From the NCBI RefSeq assembly GCF_019623905.1, contig NZ_CP069370.1, forward strand, positions 4,079,001 to 4,143,000: 64,000 nucleotides of DNA, in the 5' to 3' direction. Shown piece after piece: positions 55,807 to 64,000 of this stretch. Position 1 is the stretch's first letter, and every line of letters starts with the position of its first letter. Origin of the DNA: Neotabrizicola shimadae. GTDB taxonomy: Bacteria > Pseudomonadota > Alphaproteobacteria > Rhodobacterales > Rhodobacteraceae. The notes under the pieces are model-generated. The model ran no database searches and was not told the origin of the DNA. It was given only the letters and a program-made list of their open reading frames with translations. The position numbers were made by a program, and so were the translations under genes.

Positions 55807-56277
55807 ATGTCCAGCCCCGCACCGACCATCGCCCCCGTCGACCCCGATGCGCCCGAGGCGCGCGCCTGCCTGTCGGCCTATCTGGCGCTGTTGCGCGACC
55901 GCATTCCCGGCATCACCGCCGCCCATGTGCCAGACCCGGACCCCGAGGCGGGCAGCTACCGCCCGCCGAAAGGCGCCTTTCTTCTTGCGCGCGAAGGGGG
56001 GCGCGCTGTGGCCTGCGTGGCGCTGAAGCCCGTGGATGCGGCGACCGGCGAGGTGAAGCGGCTGTGGGTGGCAGAGGAGGCGCGCGGCCGGGGACTGGCC
56101 CGCGCCATGATGGCCGCGGTGGAGGCCGAGGCCCGCCGGCTGGGCCTTGCCCGCCTGCGGCTGGACACCAACGAGAGCCTGCCCGAGGCGATTGCACTGT
56201 ATCGCCGTCTGGGCTGGTCGGAGATCGCGCCCTTCACCCCGTTTCCGGCGACACACTGGTTCGCAAAGGACCTGTGA
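55807..56277 (+). CDS. GNAT-family N-acetyltransferase
   Basis: A 156-residue acetyltransferase. The acetyl-CoA loop V-x-x-x-x-R-G-x-G-L-A-R (EEARGRGLARAM) lies near residue 95. LRLDTNESLPEAIALYRRLGW is the C-terminal half of the fold. The substrate is unknown. The start at 55807 is set by position and family length; no strong ribosome site is seen. It is 66 bases upstream of ettA in the same direction. Confidence 0.85.
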   Translation: MSSPAPTIAPVDPDAPEARACLSAYLALLRDRIPGITAAHVPDPDPEAGSYRPPKGAFLLAREGGRAVACVALKPVDAATGEVKRLWVAEEARGRGLARAMMAAVEAEARRLGLARLRLDTNESLPEAIALYRRLGWSEIAPFTPFPATHWFAKDL

Positions 56278-56343
56278 CCGATTGCCCTTTCGCCCCCGTG
56301 CGACTATCTGGTGCCCGTCCACCCGAATGCCGCGGAGAGAGAA

Positions 56344-57999
56344 ATGGCCAGCTACCAGTATGTCTATCACATGGATGGCGTCTCCAAGACCTATCCCGGC
56401 GGCAAGAAGTGCTTTGAGGATGTGCGGCTGAACTTCCTGCCCGGCGTGAAGATCGGCGTCGTGGGCGTGAACGGGTCGGGCAAGTCGACGCTTCTGCGGA
56501 TCATGGCGGGCATCGACAAGGATTTCAAAGGCGAGGCCTGGGCCGCCAAGGGCGCCAAGGTGGGCTACCTCCAGCAGGAGCCCGAGCTTGACCCGACGCT
56601 GGACGTGAAGGGCAACGTCATGCAGGGCGTGGCCGCCAAGACCGCGATCCTGGAACGCTACAACGAACTGGCCATGAACTACTCGGACGAGACCGCCGAG
56701 GAGATGGCGCAGCTGCAGGACCAGATCGACGCGCAGAACCTGTGGGAGCTGGAAGCGCAGGTCGGCGTGGCGATGGACGCGCTGCGCTGCCCGCCAGACG
56801 ATGCCGACGTGACCACGCTGTCGGGCGGCGAACGGCGCCGCGTGGCGCTGTGCCGGCTTTTGCTGGAAGCGCCGGACATGCTGCTTCTGGACGAACCGAC
56901 CAACCACCTTGATGCCGAGTCCATCGCCTGGCTGCAGAAGCACCTGATCGACTATCGGGGCACCATCCTGATCGTCACCCACGACCGTTACTTCCTGGAT
57001 GACATCACCGGCTGGATCCTGGAACTGGACCGCGGGCGCGCCATTCCCTACGAGGGCAATTATTCCTCGTGGCTGGACCAGAAGGCCAAGCGGCTGCAAC
57101 AGGAAGCGCGCGAGGACAAGTCGCGCCAGAAGGTGCTGGAAAAGGAACTGGAATGGATCCGCGCCGGCGCCAAGGCGCGGCAGGCCAAGTCCAAGGCGCG
57201 TATCCAGCGCTACAACGAACTGGCCGGCCAGACCGTGCGCGAACGCGCGAGCGTGGCGCAGATCATCATCCCGAACGGCGAGCGTCTCGGGTCCAAGGTG
57301 ATCGAGGTCACGGGGCTGAAGAAGCACATGGGCGACAAGCTTCTGATCGAGGACCTGACCTTCACCGTGCCTCCGGGCGCCATCGTCGGCATCATCGGCC
57401 CGAACGGCGCCGGCAAGTCCACGCTGTTCCGCATGATCACCGGCCAGGAGCAGCCCGACGAGGGCACGATCACGCTGGGCGAAACCGTGCAGCTGTCCTA
57501 TGTGGACCAGAGCCGCGATGCGCTGGACCCCAACAAGACCGCCTGGGAGGAAATCTCGGGCGGGTCCGAGGTGATCCACCTTGGCGACATGGAGATCAAC
57601 TCGCGCGTCTATACCGGCGCCTTCAACTTCAAGGGCACCGACCAGCAGAAAAAGGTGGGCCTGCTGTCAGGCGGCGAGCGCAACCGCGTTCACCTGGCCC
57701 GGATGCTGCGGGCCGGCGGCAATGTCATCCTGCTGGACGAACCGACCAACGATCTGGACGTGGAAACCCTGCAGGCGCTGGAAGCCGCCATCGAGGATTT
57801 CGCGGGCTGCGTCATGGTGATCAGCCACGACCGCTATTTCCTTGACCGCCTGTGCACCCACATCCTCGCCTTCGAGGGCGACGCCCATGTGGAATGGTTC
57901 GAGGGCAACTTCGAGGCCTATGAGGAAGACAAGGTGCGTAGGCTGGGGCCGGATTCGATCGAGCCGAAGCGGGTGAAGTACAAGCGGTTTGCGAGGTAG
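56344..57999 (+). CDS. ettA: Energy-dependent translational throttle protein EttA (ABC-F)
   Basis: A 551-residue ABC-F ATPase that binds the ribosome E site. It has two nucleotide-binding domains (GVNGSGKST near 45 and GPNGAGKST near 352), two LSGGE(R)RR/LSGGERNR signatures and two Walker B DEPTNHLD/DEPTNDLD blocks. A charged arm and linker (QKAKRLQQEAREDKSRQK region) lie between them, as in EttA. No membrane domain is present. GGAGAGAG precedes the ATG at 56344. Confidence 0.95.
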   Translation: MASYQYVYHMDGVSKTYPGGKKCFEDVRLNFLPGVKIGVVGVNGSGKSTLLRIMAGIDKDFKGEAWAAKGAKVGYLQQEPELDPTLDVKGNVMQGVAAKTAILERYNELAMNYSDETAEEMAQLQDQIDAQNLWELEAQVGVAMDALRCPPDDADVTTLSGGERRRVALCRLLLEAPDMLLLDEPTNHLDAESIAWLQKHLIDYRGTILIVTHDRYFLDDITGWILELDRGRAIPYEGNYSSWLDQKAKRLQQEAREDKSRQKVLEKELEWIRAGAKARQAKSKARIQRYNELAGQTVRERASVAQIIIPNGERLGSKVIEVTGLKKHMGDKLLIEDLTFTVPPGAIVGIIGPNGAGKSTLFRMITGQEQPDEGTITLGETVQLSYVDQSRDALDPNKTAWEEISGGSEVIHLGDMEINSRVYTGAFNFKGTDQQKKVGLLSGGERNRVHLARMLRAGGNVILLDEPTNDLDVETLQALEAAIEDFAGCVMVISHDRYFLDRLCTHILAFEGDAHVEWFEGNFEAYEEDKVRRLGPDSIEPKRVKYKRFAR

Positions 58000-58449
58000 G
58001 GATGTGTCGGACTCCGCCCTCGTCAAGCTCCACGAGCTCTCCTGTCGCTGGTCCGCACGATGTCGCAAAACAAGTGTGGCCAAGCAGAGCTGTTCCTGAC
58101 CATGCCCCTCGCAGCCTGACGATGAGCAAGCCTTAGCGAGTGAGTTCTTGGGCTGGGTTCCACCCCGCTAGTGTTCCGTGAGCCGTCAATGACGATTCGC
58201 GCGCCCCTCCGCGCTCCGACAAAGTGGGCGTCTGGTGGACGACGTGCAGGCGTGGCTGGCGAAATGCTTGATTTTTGCAACGGATCCGCCGGCGCCATTT
58301 ACAGGCTGAAGCATAGGCAATCTTGCTTCAGCCCTTCCGCGCCGCCGAAGCTATGCCTTTGAGATCGCCCGTCGGCCTTGTCCGAAGCCATCCCCGCGCC
58401 CCCCGGAGCGGGCCATTGCCGGGGCGCGAGGCAGCGGTCAGGGGAGGGG
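58000..58449. other. Intergenic gap between ettA and fliL
   Basis: This 450-base stretch lacks a convincing gene. Base composition is a little lower in GC and the short frames have no ribosome sites or family motifs. At 58304-58333 there is a perfect 10-pair inverted repeat, GGCTGAAGCA and TGCTTCAGCC, around a 10-base loop. A small RNA or a decayed insertion could be present, but I see no specific evidence. Confidence 0.5.
58304..58333. terminator. Inverted repeat possibly acting as terminator
   Basis: GGCTGAAGCA-N10-TGCTTCAGCC is perfect but has a long loop and no T-run. It lies in the gap between two convergent transcription units. Confidence 0.35.
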
Positions 58450-58908
58450 TCAGCCGTCCTGGCGGACGATGTCCGAGATCAGCACATCGGTGACGATCTG
58501 CCCCAGGGCCACCTGGGCCGCCTCTTTCAGGGCCTGGCGCAGCGGCGACAGTGCGGCGCCTTCGGTGAAACCGCCGTCGAAGCCGCCGGCGTTCGCGTGG
58601 TCGAACAGCACTTGCAGCAATGCGTCACGCAGCTTGGGCTCTTTTGCATAGACCTCTTCGCTTTGACCGGGCCGCACCTCCAGGCTGAGGGACAGGATGA
58701 CCAGCGAGCCGACCTGGCCGTCGCGCAGGATCGGCACCACAAACTGATTGCTCAGCTTGACATATTCCGGTGCTTCGTCCGGCGCTGGGGCCTCGGCGCC
58801 GTGATCGGATTCACCGGGTGTTTCAGCTTCGGGCTTCAGCAGGCTGCCGGCGCCAACGCCGGCGGCGAGGGAGACCAGCGGAACGAGAAGGATCAGGATC
58901 TTCTTCAT
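58450..58908 (-). CDS. fliL: Flagellar basal-body-associated protein FliL
   Basis: A 152-residue single-span protein (KKILILLVPLVSLAAGVGAG) with a periplasmic domain containing KLSNQFVVPILRDGQVGSLVILSLSLEV, as in alphaproteobacterial FliL. It supports stator function. It is the last gene of the flagellar operon, ten bases after flgH. Length and motif order fit, though the linker is Glu/Pro-rich. Confidence 0.8.
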   Translation of the reverse strand: MKKILILLVPLVSLAAGVGAGSLLKPEAETPGESDHGAEAPAPDEAPEYVKLSNQFVVPILRDGQVGSLVILSLSLEVRPGQSEEVYAKEPKLRDALLQVLFDHANAGGFDGGFTEGAALSPLRQALKEAAQVALGQIVTDVLISDIVRQDG

Positions 58909-58918
58909 CAGCCTGACC

Positions 58919-59641
58919 TCAGTAGGGCAGTATGGCGTCGGTCACCTGCTGGCCATAGCGCGGCATCTGGACGTCGCTGATCTGGCCCCTGCCGCCATAG
59001 GAAATGCGCGCGCCGGCGATCTTGTCATAGGTGATCTCGTTCTTGCGGGAGATGTCCGACGAGCGGACGAATCCGGTGACGGTCAGTTCCCGGAGTTCGT
59101 TGTTCACCCGAACCTCCTGCTGGCCCTCGATGCGAAGCGCGCCATTGGGAAGCCGTTCCACGACGGTCGCCGCGATGCGCAGGGTGAGCTTTTCGTTTCT
59201 GCGGACCGAGCCGTCTCCCTGATAGTCGGAGTTCGAGCTGATCTCGACCGCGGGGTCCAGGGTCGCGCCGTCCGGAAGAATGGCGGCGGCCCGTTGTGGC
59301 AGGCCGAAGAAGGCAGGAATGTCCAGCTCTTCCGACCCCTCGCGGCTTTGGTCGGTGCGGTTCGAAATCTCGGCTTCGTCGTCGATGGCGATGACGACGG
59401 TCAGGATATCCCCCGCCCGTGCGGCGCGCGGGTCGGCGTAGAGTGAGTCCGGCCCGTCCGTCCACAGCGAGGATTCGGCGCCGGGGCCGGTGTCCAGAAG
59501 GGTGTCGGACACGGGAACGGTGTACATGGCGGCGCTTTGGCTGCCCCGTTCGACCTCGGAGAAGGAGGGCGGCCCGCCGAAGTGATCGAACCGGGCGCAG
59601 GCCGCGGTGGCAAGCAGCACAAGAAGTATGGCTCTGGTCAT
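58919..59641 (-). CDS. flgH: Flagellar L-ring protein FlgH
   Basis: A 240-residue outer-membrane lipoprotein (lipobox LATAAC, Cys about residue 15) that forms the L ring. SLWTDGPDSLYADPRAARAGDILTVVI and the NEKLTLRIAATVVERLPNGALRIEG to RSSDIS pattern are diagnostic. The ATG at 59641 has GAGGGAA. It is eight bases downstream of flgA. Confidence 0.95.
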   Translation of the reverse strand: MTRAILLVLLATAACARFDHFGGPPSFSEVERGSQSAAMYTVPVSDTLLDTGPGAESSLWTDGPDSLYADPRAARAGDILTVVIAIDDEAEISNRTDQSREGSEELDIPAFFGLPQRAAAILPDGATLDPAVEISSNSDYQGDGSVRRNEKLTLRIAATVVERLPNGALRIEGQQEVRVNNELRELTVTGFVRSSDISRKNEITYDKIAGARISYGGRGQISDVQMPRYGQQVTDAILPY

Positions 59642-59649
59642 GGGTTCCC

Positions 59650-60078
59650 TCAACTTCCCGGGGCCACGTGGACGGTGCCGTCCGAGGCCGCAATCCCGAA
59701 GAGCACGGCGCGGGAGCCGGCATTGATGACACGCAGGGACTCTCCGATCGCGGCGCGGTCAAGCGCGCGGCCTTCGGCTTCGATGGTCAGCCCCCCGACG
59801 GAATAGGCCAGGACGACGATCTGGTTGCGTTCGATCACGGCGGGGGGACCGATGTCTTCGGCCAGGATGGGCCGTCCGGCATAGATGGTCTTGCGCGCTT
59901 CCTTTCCCACGGCCTCCTGTGGGCGCAGGACGGCACCGGGGAGGTCCTGCGCGACGAGGACGAGATCGGCTGGCGCGATGATGCTGCGGGCGCGGATGAC
60001 CCGAGCGGCGACGACGCTTTCGGCGAGGATCCCGGTCGGGACGAGGCTGGCCAGGAGGGCGAGAACGGCGATCCGCAT
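59650..60078 (-). CDS. flgA: Flagellar P-ring assembly chaperone FlgA
   Basis: A 142-residue periplasmic chaperone with a signal peptide (MRIAVLALLASLVPTGILA) and one SAF domain: VIRARSIIAPADLVL, then GRPILAEDIGPPAVIERNQIVVL. It is shorter than enterobacterial FlgA, as is common in alphaproteobacteria. Its ATG overlaps the flgG stop codon. No flgI (P-ring) gene is seen in this window. Confidence 0.88.
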   Translation of the reverse strand: MRIAVLALLASLVPTGILAESVVAARVIRARSIIAPADLVLVAQDLPGAVLRPQEAVGKEARKTIYAGRPILAEDIGPPAVIERNQIVVLAYSVGGLTIEAEGRALDRAAIGESLRVINAGSRAVLFGIAASDGTVHVAPGS

Positions 60079-60863
60079 CAGCGCACCTGGGTGGTGGCGG
60101 CGAGCATCTGATCGGTCGCGGTGATCACCTTCGAGTTCAACTCGTACCCGCGCTGCGCCTTGATCAGTTCGGTGACCTCGCGCACGGCATCGACCGAGCT
60201 GTCCTCGAGATAGCCCTGGCGCAGCCATCCCAGCCCGTCTTCGCCGGGCAGACCCTCGACCGGCCCGCCCGACGCCTCGGATTCGATGAACAGGTTGGAG
60301 CCGACGGCTTCGAGACCCTTTTCGTTCGCGAAGCTTGCGAGCGTGAGCTGCCCGAGCGCCTGGGCTTCCGGTTCTCCTTCGAAATAGGCGTAGACTTCAC
60401 CGTCCGCATTGATGGACAGGCTTTTCGCATCTGCGGGGATGGTGATCCCCGGCGCCACCTCGTAGCCATCGGCGGTCACGATCAGGCCTTCGGCCGTGCG
60501 TTTCAGGGCCCCGTCGCGCGTGAAGGCGGCCGTGCCCGAGGGCAGGTTCACCTGAAGATAGCCGGCGCCTTCGATGGCAAGATCGAGGTCGCCGCTCGTT
60601 TGCGTCAGCGCCCCCTGGGACAGGACCACCGAAACGGCAGAGGGCCGGACGCCAAGGCCGATCTGCACGCCGGTGGGCAGGATCGTGCCGTCGCTTGCCG
60701 TGACCGTGCCGGGGCGGGCCACCTGCTGATAATGCAGGTCCGCGAAATCGGCGCGGCGGGCGTTGTAGGCGGTTGTCGACATGTTGGCGAGGTTGTTGGC
60801 CACGACATCCACGCGCATCTGCTGGGCGCTCATGCCGCTGGCTGCGATCTGCAGGGCGTTCAT
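60078..60863 (-). CDS. flgG: Flagellar distal rod protein FlgG
   Basis: A 261-residue rod protein. The N-terminal ALQIAASGMSAQQMRVDVVANN, then NLANMSTTAYNARRADFADL, and the C-terminal VDAVREVTELIKAQRGYELNSK are the conserved axial motifs. It polymerises through the P and L rings. It is nine bases downstream of flgF, its paralog. Confidence 0.95.
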   Translation of the reverse strand: MNALQIAASGMSAQQMRVDVVANNLANMSTTAYNARRADFADLHYQQVARPGTVTASDGTILPTGVQIGLGVRPSAVSVVLSQGALTQTSGDLDLAIEGAGYLQVNLPSGTAAFTRDGALKRTAEGLIVTADGYEVAPGITIPADAKSLSINADGEVYAYFEGEPEAQALGQLTLASFANEKGLEAVGSNLFIESEASGGPVEGLPGEDGLGWLRQGYLEDSSVDAVREVTELIKAQRGYELNSKVITATDQMLAATTQVR

Positions 60864-60872
60864 CGGGGGCTC

Positions 60873-61583
60873 CTATCGGCCAAGGGTGTCGATCACGAGT
60901 TTCAGGCGCTGGTCCTCGCGATCCAGCAGGGATTGACCGAGGTCGTAGGCGCGCTGCACCTCGATCATGCGGGCCATCTCGCTGACCGCGTTCACGTTGC
61001 TGTCCTCAAGGTAGCCCTGAAGAAGCGTGCCGTCCTCGGACGGCATGACGGCATCGGCGGAAAAGAGGGCGCCCGTTTCGTGGCGAAGCGAGCTGGGCGT
61101 GGCCGGCTGCCACAGGCCGATCCGCCCGATCGGCTGGCCCTCTGCCGTGACCGTCCCGTCGGATCCGATCATGACGGTGCGATCGCCGGGGGGCACTGCG
61201 AGGGGCGCCCCGCCTTCATCCAGAAGCCTGTAGCCGTCGCGCGTGGCAAGTTCGCCCGATGCGAGGGGCGAGAAGCTGCCGGCGCGCGTCAGGAACTGCT
61301 GTCCACCGGATTCCACCAGGAAGAAGCCGTCGCCCTCGATCGCCATGTCGAAGGAGCCGCCGGTCTGGCTGAGGGCGCCCTGGGTCAGATCGGTCACGCG
61401 CGCCGAGGCATGGGCCATGGAGATGGCGCTGCCGTCTTCGAGCCGGTTCACATGCTCTGCGAAGACGACGCCCTCGCGCCGGAAACCGGCGGTGGACAGG
61501 TTGGCAATGTTGTTGGCAACGACCGCCAGTTCCTTCATCAGCCCGGATTGGCGTGACAGCACGACGTGACCTGCGGCGTCCAT
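60873..61583 (-). CDS. flgF: Flagellar proximal rod protein FlgF
   Basis: A 236-residue rod protein. It has a shortened N-terminal SRQSGLMKELAVVANNIANL, a TRAGSFSPLASGELATRDGY middle and NAVSEMARMIEVQRAYDLGQ at the C terminus. It is shorter than flgG and lacks its C-terminal extension, as is usual. It is two bases after fliQ. Confidence 0.92.
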   Translation of the reverse strand: MDAAGHVVLSRQSGLMKELAVVANNIANLSTAGFRREGVVFAEHVNRLEDGSAISMAHASARVTDLTQGALSQTGGSFDMAIEGDGFFLVESGGQQFLTRAGSFSPLASGELATRDGYRLLDEGGAPLAVPPGDRTVMIGSDGTVTAEGQPIGRIGLWQPATPSSLRHETGALFSADAVMPSEDGTLLQGYLEDSNVNAVSEMARMIEVQRAYDLGQSLLDREDQRLKLVIDTLGR

Positions 61584-61585
61584 GG

Positions 61586-61852
61586 TCAGCCCCCTTCGAT
61601 CATGGGAAGGACGCGCGTGTCGAAGAAGGCCACAAGCGTTCCTGTCATGAAGCTCATGGAAACCCAGAAGACCAGGATCATGACGCCTACTTTTGGAACG
61701 AAGGTCAGCGTCATTTCCTGAATCGAGGTCAGGGCCTGAAACAGGCCGACGACAATGCCAACCACCAGGGCGGAAACAAGAAGCGGTGCGGAGATCACCA
61801 CGGCAATCCAGACCGTTTCCCGGGTGAGGTCGAAAATGACATTCTCGGTCAC
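61586..61852 (-). CDS. fliQ: Flagellar export apparatus protein FliQ
   Basis: An 88-residue two-helix protein: VWIAVVISAPLLVSALVVGIVVG and TLTFVPKVGVMILVFWVSM, joined by FQALTSIQEM. This is the FliQ family pattern. It forms part of the type III export gate with FliP and FliR, which are not in the window. Its start overlaps the fliE stop by four bases. Confidence 0.93.
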   Translation of the reverse strand: MTENVIFDLTRETVWIAVVISAPLLVSALVVGIVVGLFQALTSIQEMTLTFVPKVGVMILVFWVSMSFMTGTLVAFFDTRVLPMIEGG

Positions 61853-62139
61853 ACCGGCATCCTCAGGATTTCCTGATAGGCCTCGACCACGCGATCACGG
61901 ACGGTCACGACCGTATCGACGGCCAGTTGTGAGGAGGCGAGCGCCTCGACCAGGGAATGAGGGTCCGCAGCGCCGGTCAAAGCAGCCTTTGCCACATTTT
62001 CCCCTTCTGCGAGGGTTTCGGCGAAGCTGGCCGCCGATTTGGCAAAGCCTGCCTCCGGAGTCTGGGTCCCCTGTGCCGGAGATGTGGCGTGGCGGGCCAG
62101 TTCGTAGGTCCTGGCCGCGAAGGATGTGTTCAGGTCCAT
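61849..62139 (-). CDS. fliE: Flagellar hook-basal body complex protein FliE
   Basis: A 96-residue protein joining the MS ring to the rod. The C-terminal ALTGAADPHSLVEALASSQLAV and VRDRVVEAYQEILRMPV match the FliE family. It overlaps fliQ and follows flgC by ten bases. Confidence 0.92.
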   Translation of the reverse strand: MDLNTSFAARTYELARHATSPAQGTQTPEAGFAKSAASFAETLAEGENVAKAALTGAADPHSLVEALASSQLAVDTVVTVRDRVVEAYQEILRMPV

Positions 62140-62149
62140 TTCTTTCTCC

Positions 62150-62530
62150 TTACCGCCTGAGCAGATCGAACAGGCCCTGCGCCATCTGGCGGGCCTGATC
62201 GAAGATTCTGAGATTTGCCTCGTATCCCCGCTGGGCTTCGCGGGCGTCTGCGATCTCGATCACAAGGTCGACGTTGGACCCCTGGAAGTGACCGCTTTCA
62301 TCGGCCAGAGGGTTGCCGGGATCGAAGACCGAACGAAGTTCGCGATTGTCCAGCTGGACAGGCCCGGGAACCACCTGGCGGGTTTCGTGATCCGTGCTGA
62401 AGCCGATGACCTTGCGGCGGTAGCCGGGTGTGTCGGCGTTTGCGATGTTCTCGCTGATGTGGCGCAGGCGGGTGGCTTGTGCTTCCATGCCGCTGGCCGA
62501 GAGCCCGAGGGAGAGATTCAGATCGCCCAT
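62150..62530 (-). CDS. flgC: Flagellar proximal rod protein FlgC
   Basis: A 126-residue rod protein with SASGMEAQATRLRHISENIA, then NANTPGYRR-type sequence (NADTPGYRRKVIGF), SNVDLVIEIADAREAQRGYE and a C-terminal heptad. It is three bases after flgB. Confidence 0.94.
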   Translation of the reverse strand: MGDLNLSLGLSASGMEAQATRLRHISENIANADTPGYRRKVIGFSTDHETRQVVPGPVQLDNRELRSVFDPGNPLADESGHFQGSNVDLVIEIADAREAQRGYEANLRIFDQARQMAQGLFDLLRR

Positions 62531-62533
62531 GGC

Positions 62534-62911
62534 TTACACCCTTCTGCCAAGGGCCAACCGGACGATATCGGACGTCGACCGATAGATCGCCAGGGCCATG
62601 GCGTGATCTTGCCGGACCTCTGCCGCCCGGACCAATTCCGTTTCCAGAGAGACGGTGTTGCCATCGAGCGAGGCGATGCCGTCTATTTCGACCGGCGCGG
62701 GCGAATCGGTAATTGCCGAGAGATGCCCAGGGCGTGTTTGCCGCAAAGAGGGGGCGCTTTGTTCGAAAACGTCGGAGAAATCCGGCAGATCGCGGGCGCG
62801 ATAGCCGGGGGTGTCGGCATTCGCGACATTCTCTGCAATCAGGGCGAGGCGTGCCCCGGAATGGGCGGCCAAGGCGCGCGCGAGGCGCGTGACTTCCAGC
62901 GGTTCATTCAT
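62534..62911 (-). CDS. flgB: Flagellar proximal rod protein FlgB
   Basis: A 125-residue rod protein. The NVANADTPGYRARDLPDFSDVF block and the C-terminal HAMALAIYRSTSDIVRLALG match FlgB. The ATG at 62911 has GGGAGAAG. It is the first gene of the operon flgB-flgC-fliE-fliQ-flgF-flgG-flgA-flgH-fliL and diverges from fliI by 77 bases. Confidence 0.9.
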   Translation of the reverse strand: MNEPLEVTRLARALAAHSGARLALIAENVANADTPGYRARDLPDFSDVFEQSAPSLRQTRPGHLSAITDSPAPVEIDGIASLDGNTVSLETELVRAAEVRQDHAMALAIYRSTSDIVRLALGRRV

Positions 62912-62988
62912 CGGGGCTTCTCCCTCGACTGGCTTCATCAAGGCTTAAGCTCGATTCGTTTAGAAAGGGTAAGCCGTATGAAGGGGGA

Positions 62989-64000
62989 ATGATCTTGGCG
63001 CCCGTGCTTGATAGTCTCGTCCACGCCGTCCAGGAAATCAGGACGCTGCACCGAATTGGCCGGGTGACGGCGGTCTCGCACGGGATGCTGCGCGTGCAAG
63101 GACTGGAGCGGAGCGCCGGACTTGGGGATCGGGTCACGGTGAGGGGGGCGCGGACCGCCGCGCCGGGAGAGATTGTCGGACTGGGTGCGGGCGTGACATC
63201 CGTTCTGCTTGAGGGCGGCGCCGAGGGGCTTGCCATCGGCGATGCGGTGGAACTTGGTGGCCAGACCGTCATTGCGCCGGATGATCGCTGGATCGGTCGG
63301 ATCGTGGATTCGCTGGGGCGACCGCTGGATGGCCGCCCCCTGGTTCGTGGACCGGTCGCGCGGCAGTTGCGGTCCGGCCCGCCGGCCGCCACCGAGAGGC
63401 GGCGACTGGGCCCGCGTCTTCAGACCGGAACGGCGATCTTCGACACGATGCTGCCGCTTGTCAGAGGACAGCGCATAGGGCTGTTTGCGGGGTCCGGCGT
63501 CGGGAAATCAACGCTGCTGGGGCAATTCGCCCGAGGCGTCGCTGCCGATGTCGTTGTCGTTGCCTTGTTGGGAGAGCGGGGCCGCGAACTGCGCGAGTTC
63601 ACGGAAAGAGTGCTTGGTCCTGCGGGAATGGCGCGTTCGGTCGTGGTCGCCGCGACCTCGGACGAATCCCCACTTGCCCGGCGAAGGAGCGCCTGGACGG
63701 CAATGACGGTGGCAGAGCATTTTCGCGACCGTGGGGCCCAGGTGCTGTTGCTGATGGACTCGGTGACGCGCTTTGCCGAGGCTCATCGCGAGATCGCCCT
63801 TGCCGCGGGTGAACAGGCATCACTGCGCGGGTTTCCGCCATCCTTGTCGCATGCGGTCATGTCACTGGCCGAACGGGCCGGTCCGGGACCGGAAGGAAAG
63901 GGGGACATCACAGCCGTGTTTTCGGTTCTTGTCGCCGGGTCGGACATGGAAGAACCGGTCGCCGATATCGTGCGCGGCGTGATGGATGGACATGTCGTCA
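62989..64000 (+). CDS. fliI: Flagellum-specific ATP synthase FliI (3' partial)
   Basis: About 337 residues are visible before the window ends, with no stop. The frame is RIGRVTAVSHGMLRVQGLE, then IDSLGRPLDG-type (IVDSLGRPLDGRPL), a Walker A GLFAGSGVGKSTLLGQFARG near residue 165, ALLGERGRELREF and LLLMDSVTRFAEAHREIAL. It powers type III export of flagellar proteins. The ATG at 62989 has its purine run too close, so a TTG at 62995 after AAGGGGGA is an alternative start. Confidence 0.92.
   Translation, partial: MILAPVLDSLVHAVQEIRTLHRIGRVTAVSHGMLRVQGLERSAGLGDRVTVRGARTAAPGEIVGLGAGVTSVLLEGGAEGLAIGDAVELGGQTVIAPDDRWIGRIVDSLGRPLDGRPLVRGPVARQLRSGPPAATERRRLGPRLQTGTAIFDTMLPLVRGQRIGLFAGSGVGKSTLLGQFARGVAADVVVVALLGERGRELREFTERVLGPAGMARSVVVAATSDESPLARRRSAWTAMTVAEHFRDRGAQVLLLMDSVTRFAEAHREIALAAGEQASLRGFPPSLSHAVMSLAERAGPGPEGKGDITAVFSVLVAGSDMEEPVADIVRGVMDGHVV

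Overview
The window is GC-rich chromosomal DNA of an alphaproteobacterium, most likely family Rhodobacteraceae (Rhodobacter, Tabrizicola or Gemmobacter type). The evidence is the conserved neighbourhood of mdh, sucCD-sucAB-lpd, ethylmalonyl-CoA pathway genes (mcl2, mch) and sdhCDAB. The small SRP RNA, the DUF1013/TrcR protein and the flagellar gene order fit as well. I saw no prophage, intact transposase, integrase or CRISPR array. Nearly all the sequence is ordinary, densely packed coding DNA, so the interest lies in small genes, intergenic repeats and control sites.

Layout. 0-10 kb: the end of a capsule-type polysaccharide gene, DUF4424 and MFS proteins, asd, a TMEM175-like channel, a beta carbonic anhydrase, leuB, two tandem DMT transporters and tRNA-Pro(CGG). 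10-24 kb: amidase, RNase T2, TrcR-like regulator, an RTX-tailed subtilase, recR/ybaB/dnaX, rsgA, MacAB-type efflux, SRP RNA and a YgjP-like metallopeptidase. 24-28.5 kb: two regulators and a four-gene unit of two SDR dehydrogenases, a periplasmic coiled-coil protein and a four-helix membrane protein. 28.5-37.8 kb: the 2-oxoglutarate dehydrogenase/succinyl-CoA synthetase operon on the minus strand (sucC-sucD-small membrane protein-sucA-sucB-NTF2-like-MAPEG-MAPEG-lpd). 38-43 kb: a glycosyltransferase facing a sulfotransferase-methyltransferase fusion, pepT, a small basic protein and mdh. 43-52 kb: TSUP permease, CsbD protein, mcl2-nnrU-DUF1737-mch, a DUF4344 protease and sdhCDAB with an embedded lipoprotein. 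52-58 kb: ion-channel-like protein, Rrf2 regulator, YciI protein, dacB-nadD, GNAT and ettA. 58.4-64 kb: a flagellar basal-body operon (flgB to fliL) divergent from fliI, which runs off the right edge.

How it works together. The middle 20 kb encodes much of the TCA cycle plus the malyl-CoA thioesterase and mesaconyl-CoA hydratase steps of acetyl-CoA assimilation. Two features tie it together. Two GTGATCAC palindromes with an identical 21-bp centre spacing lie in front of both sucC and sdhC. A LacI-type half-palindrome around GCGCTAA lies in front of sucC, sdhC and between mdh and the TSUP gene. These match what would be expected of regulators such as AkgR and CceR of R. sphaeroides, but that assignment is inference.

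The most novel-looking item is an 82-bp intergenic element present three times (9849, 24801, 53039). It has an invariant 14-bp palindrome at one end and, 55 bases in, an invariant block that in two copies forms a perfect CtrA-like TTAA-N7-TTAA box. Other items worth checking are a 54-residue membrane protein coupled between sucD and sucA, a hairpin covering the ribosome binding site of mcl2, and the sulfotransferase-methyltransferase fusion.
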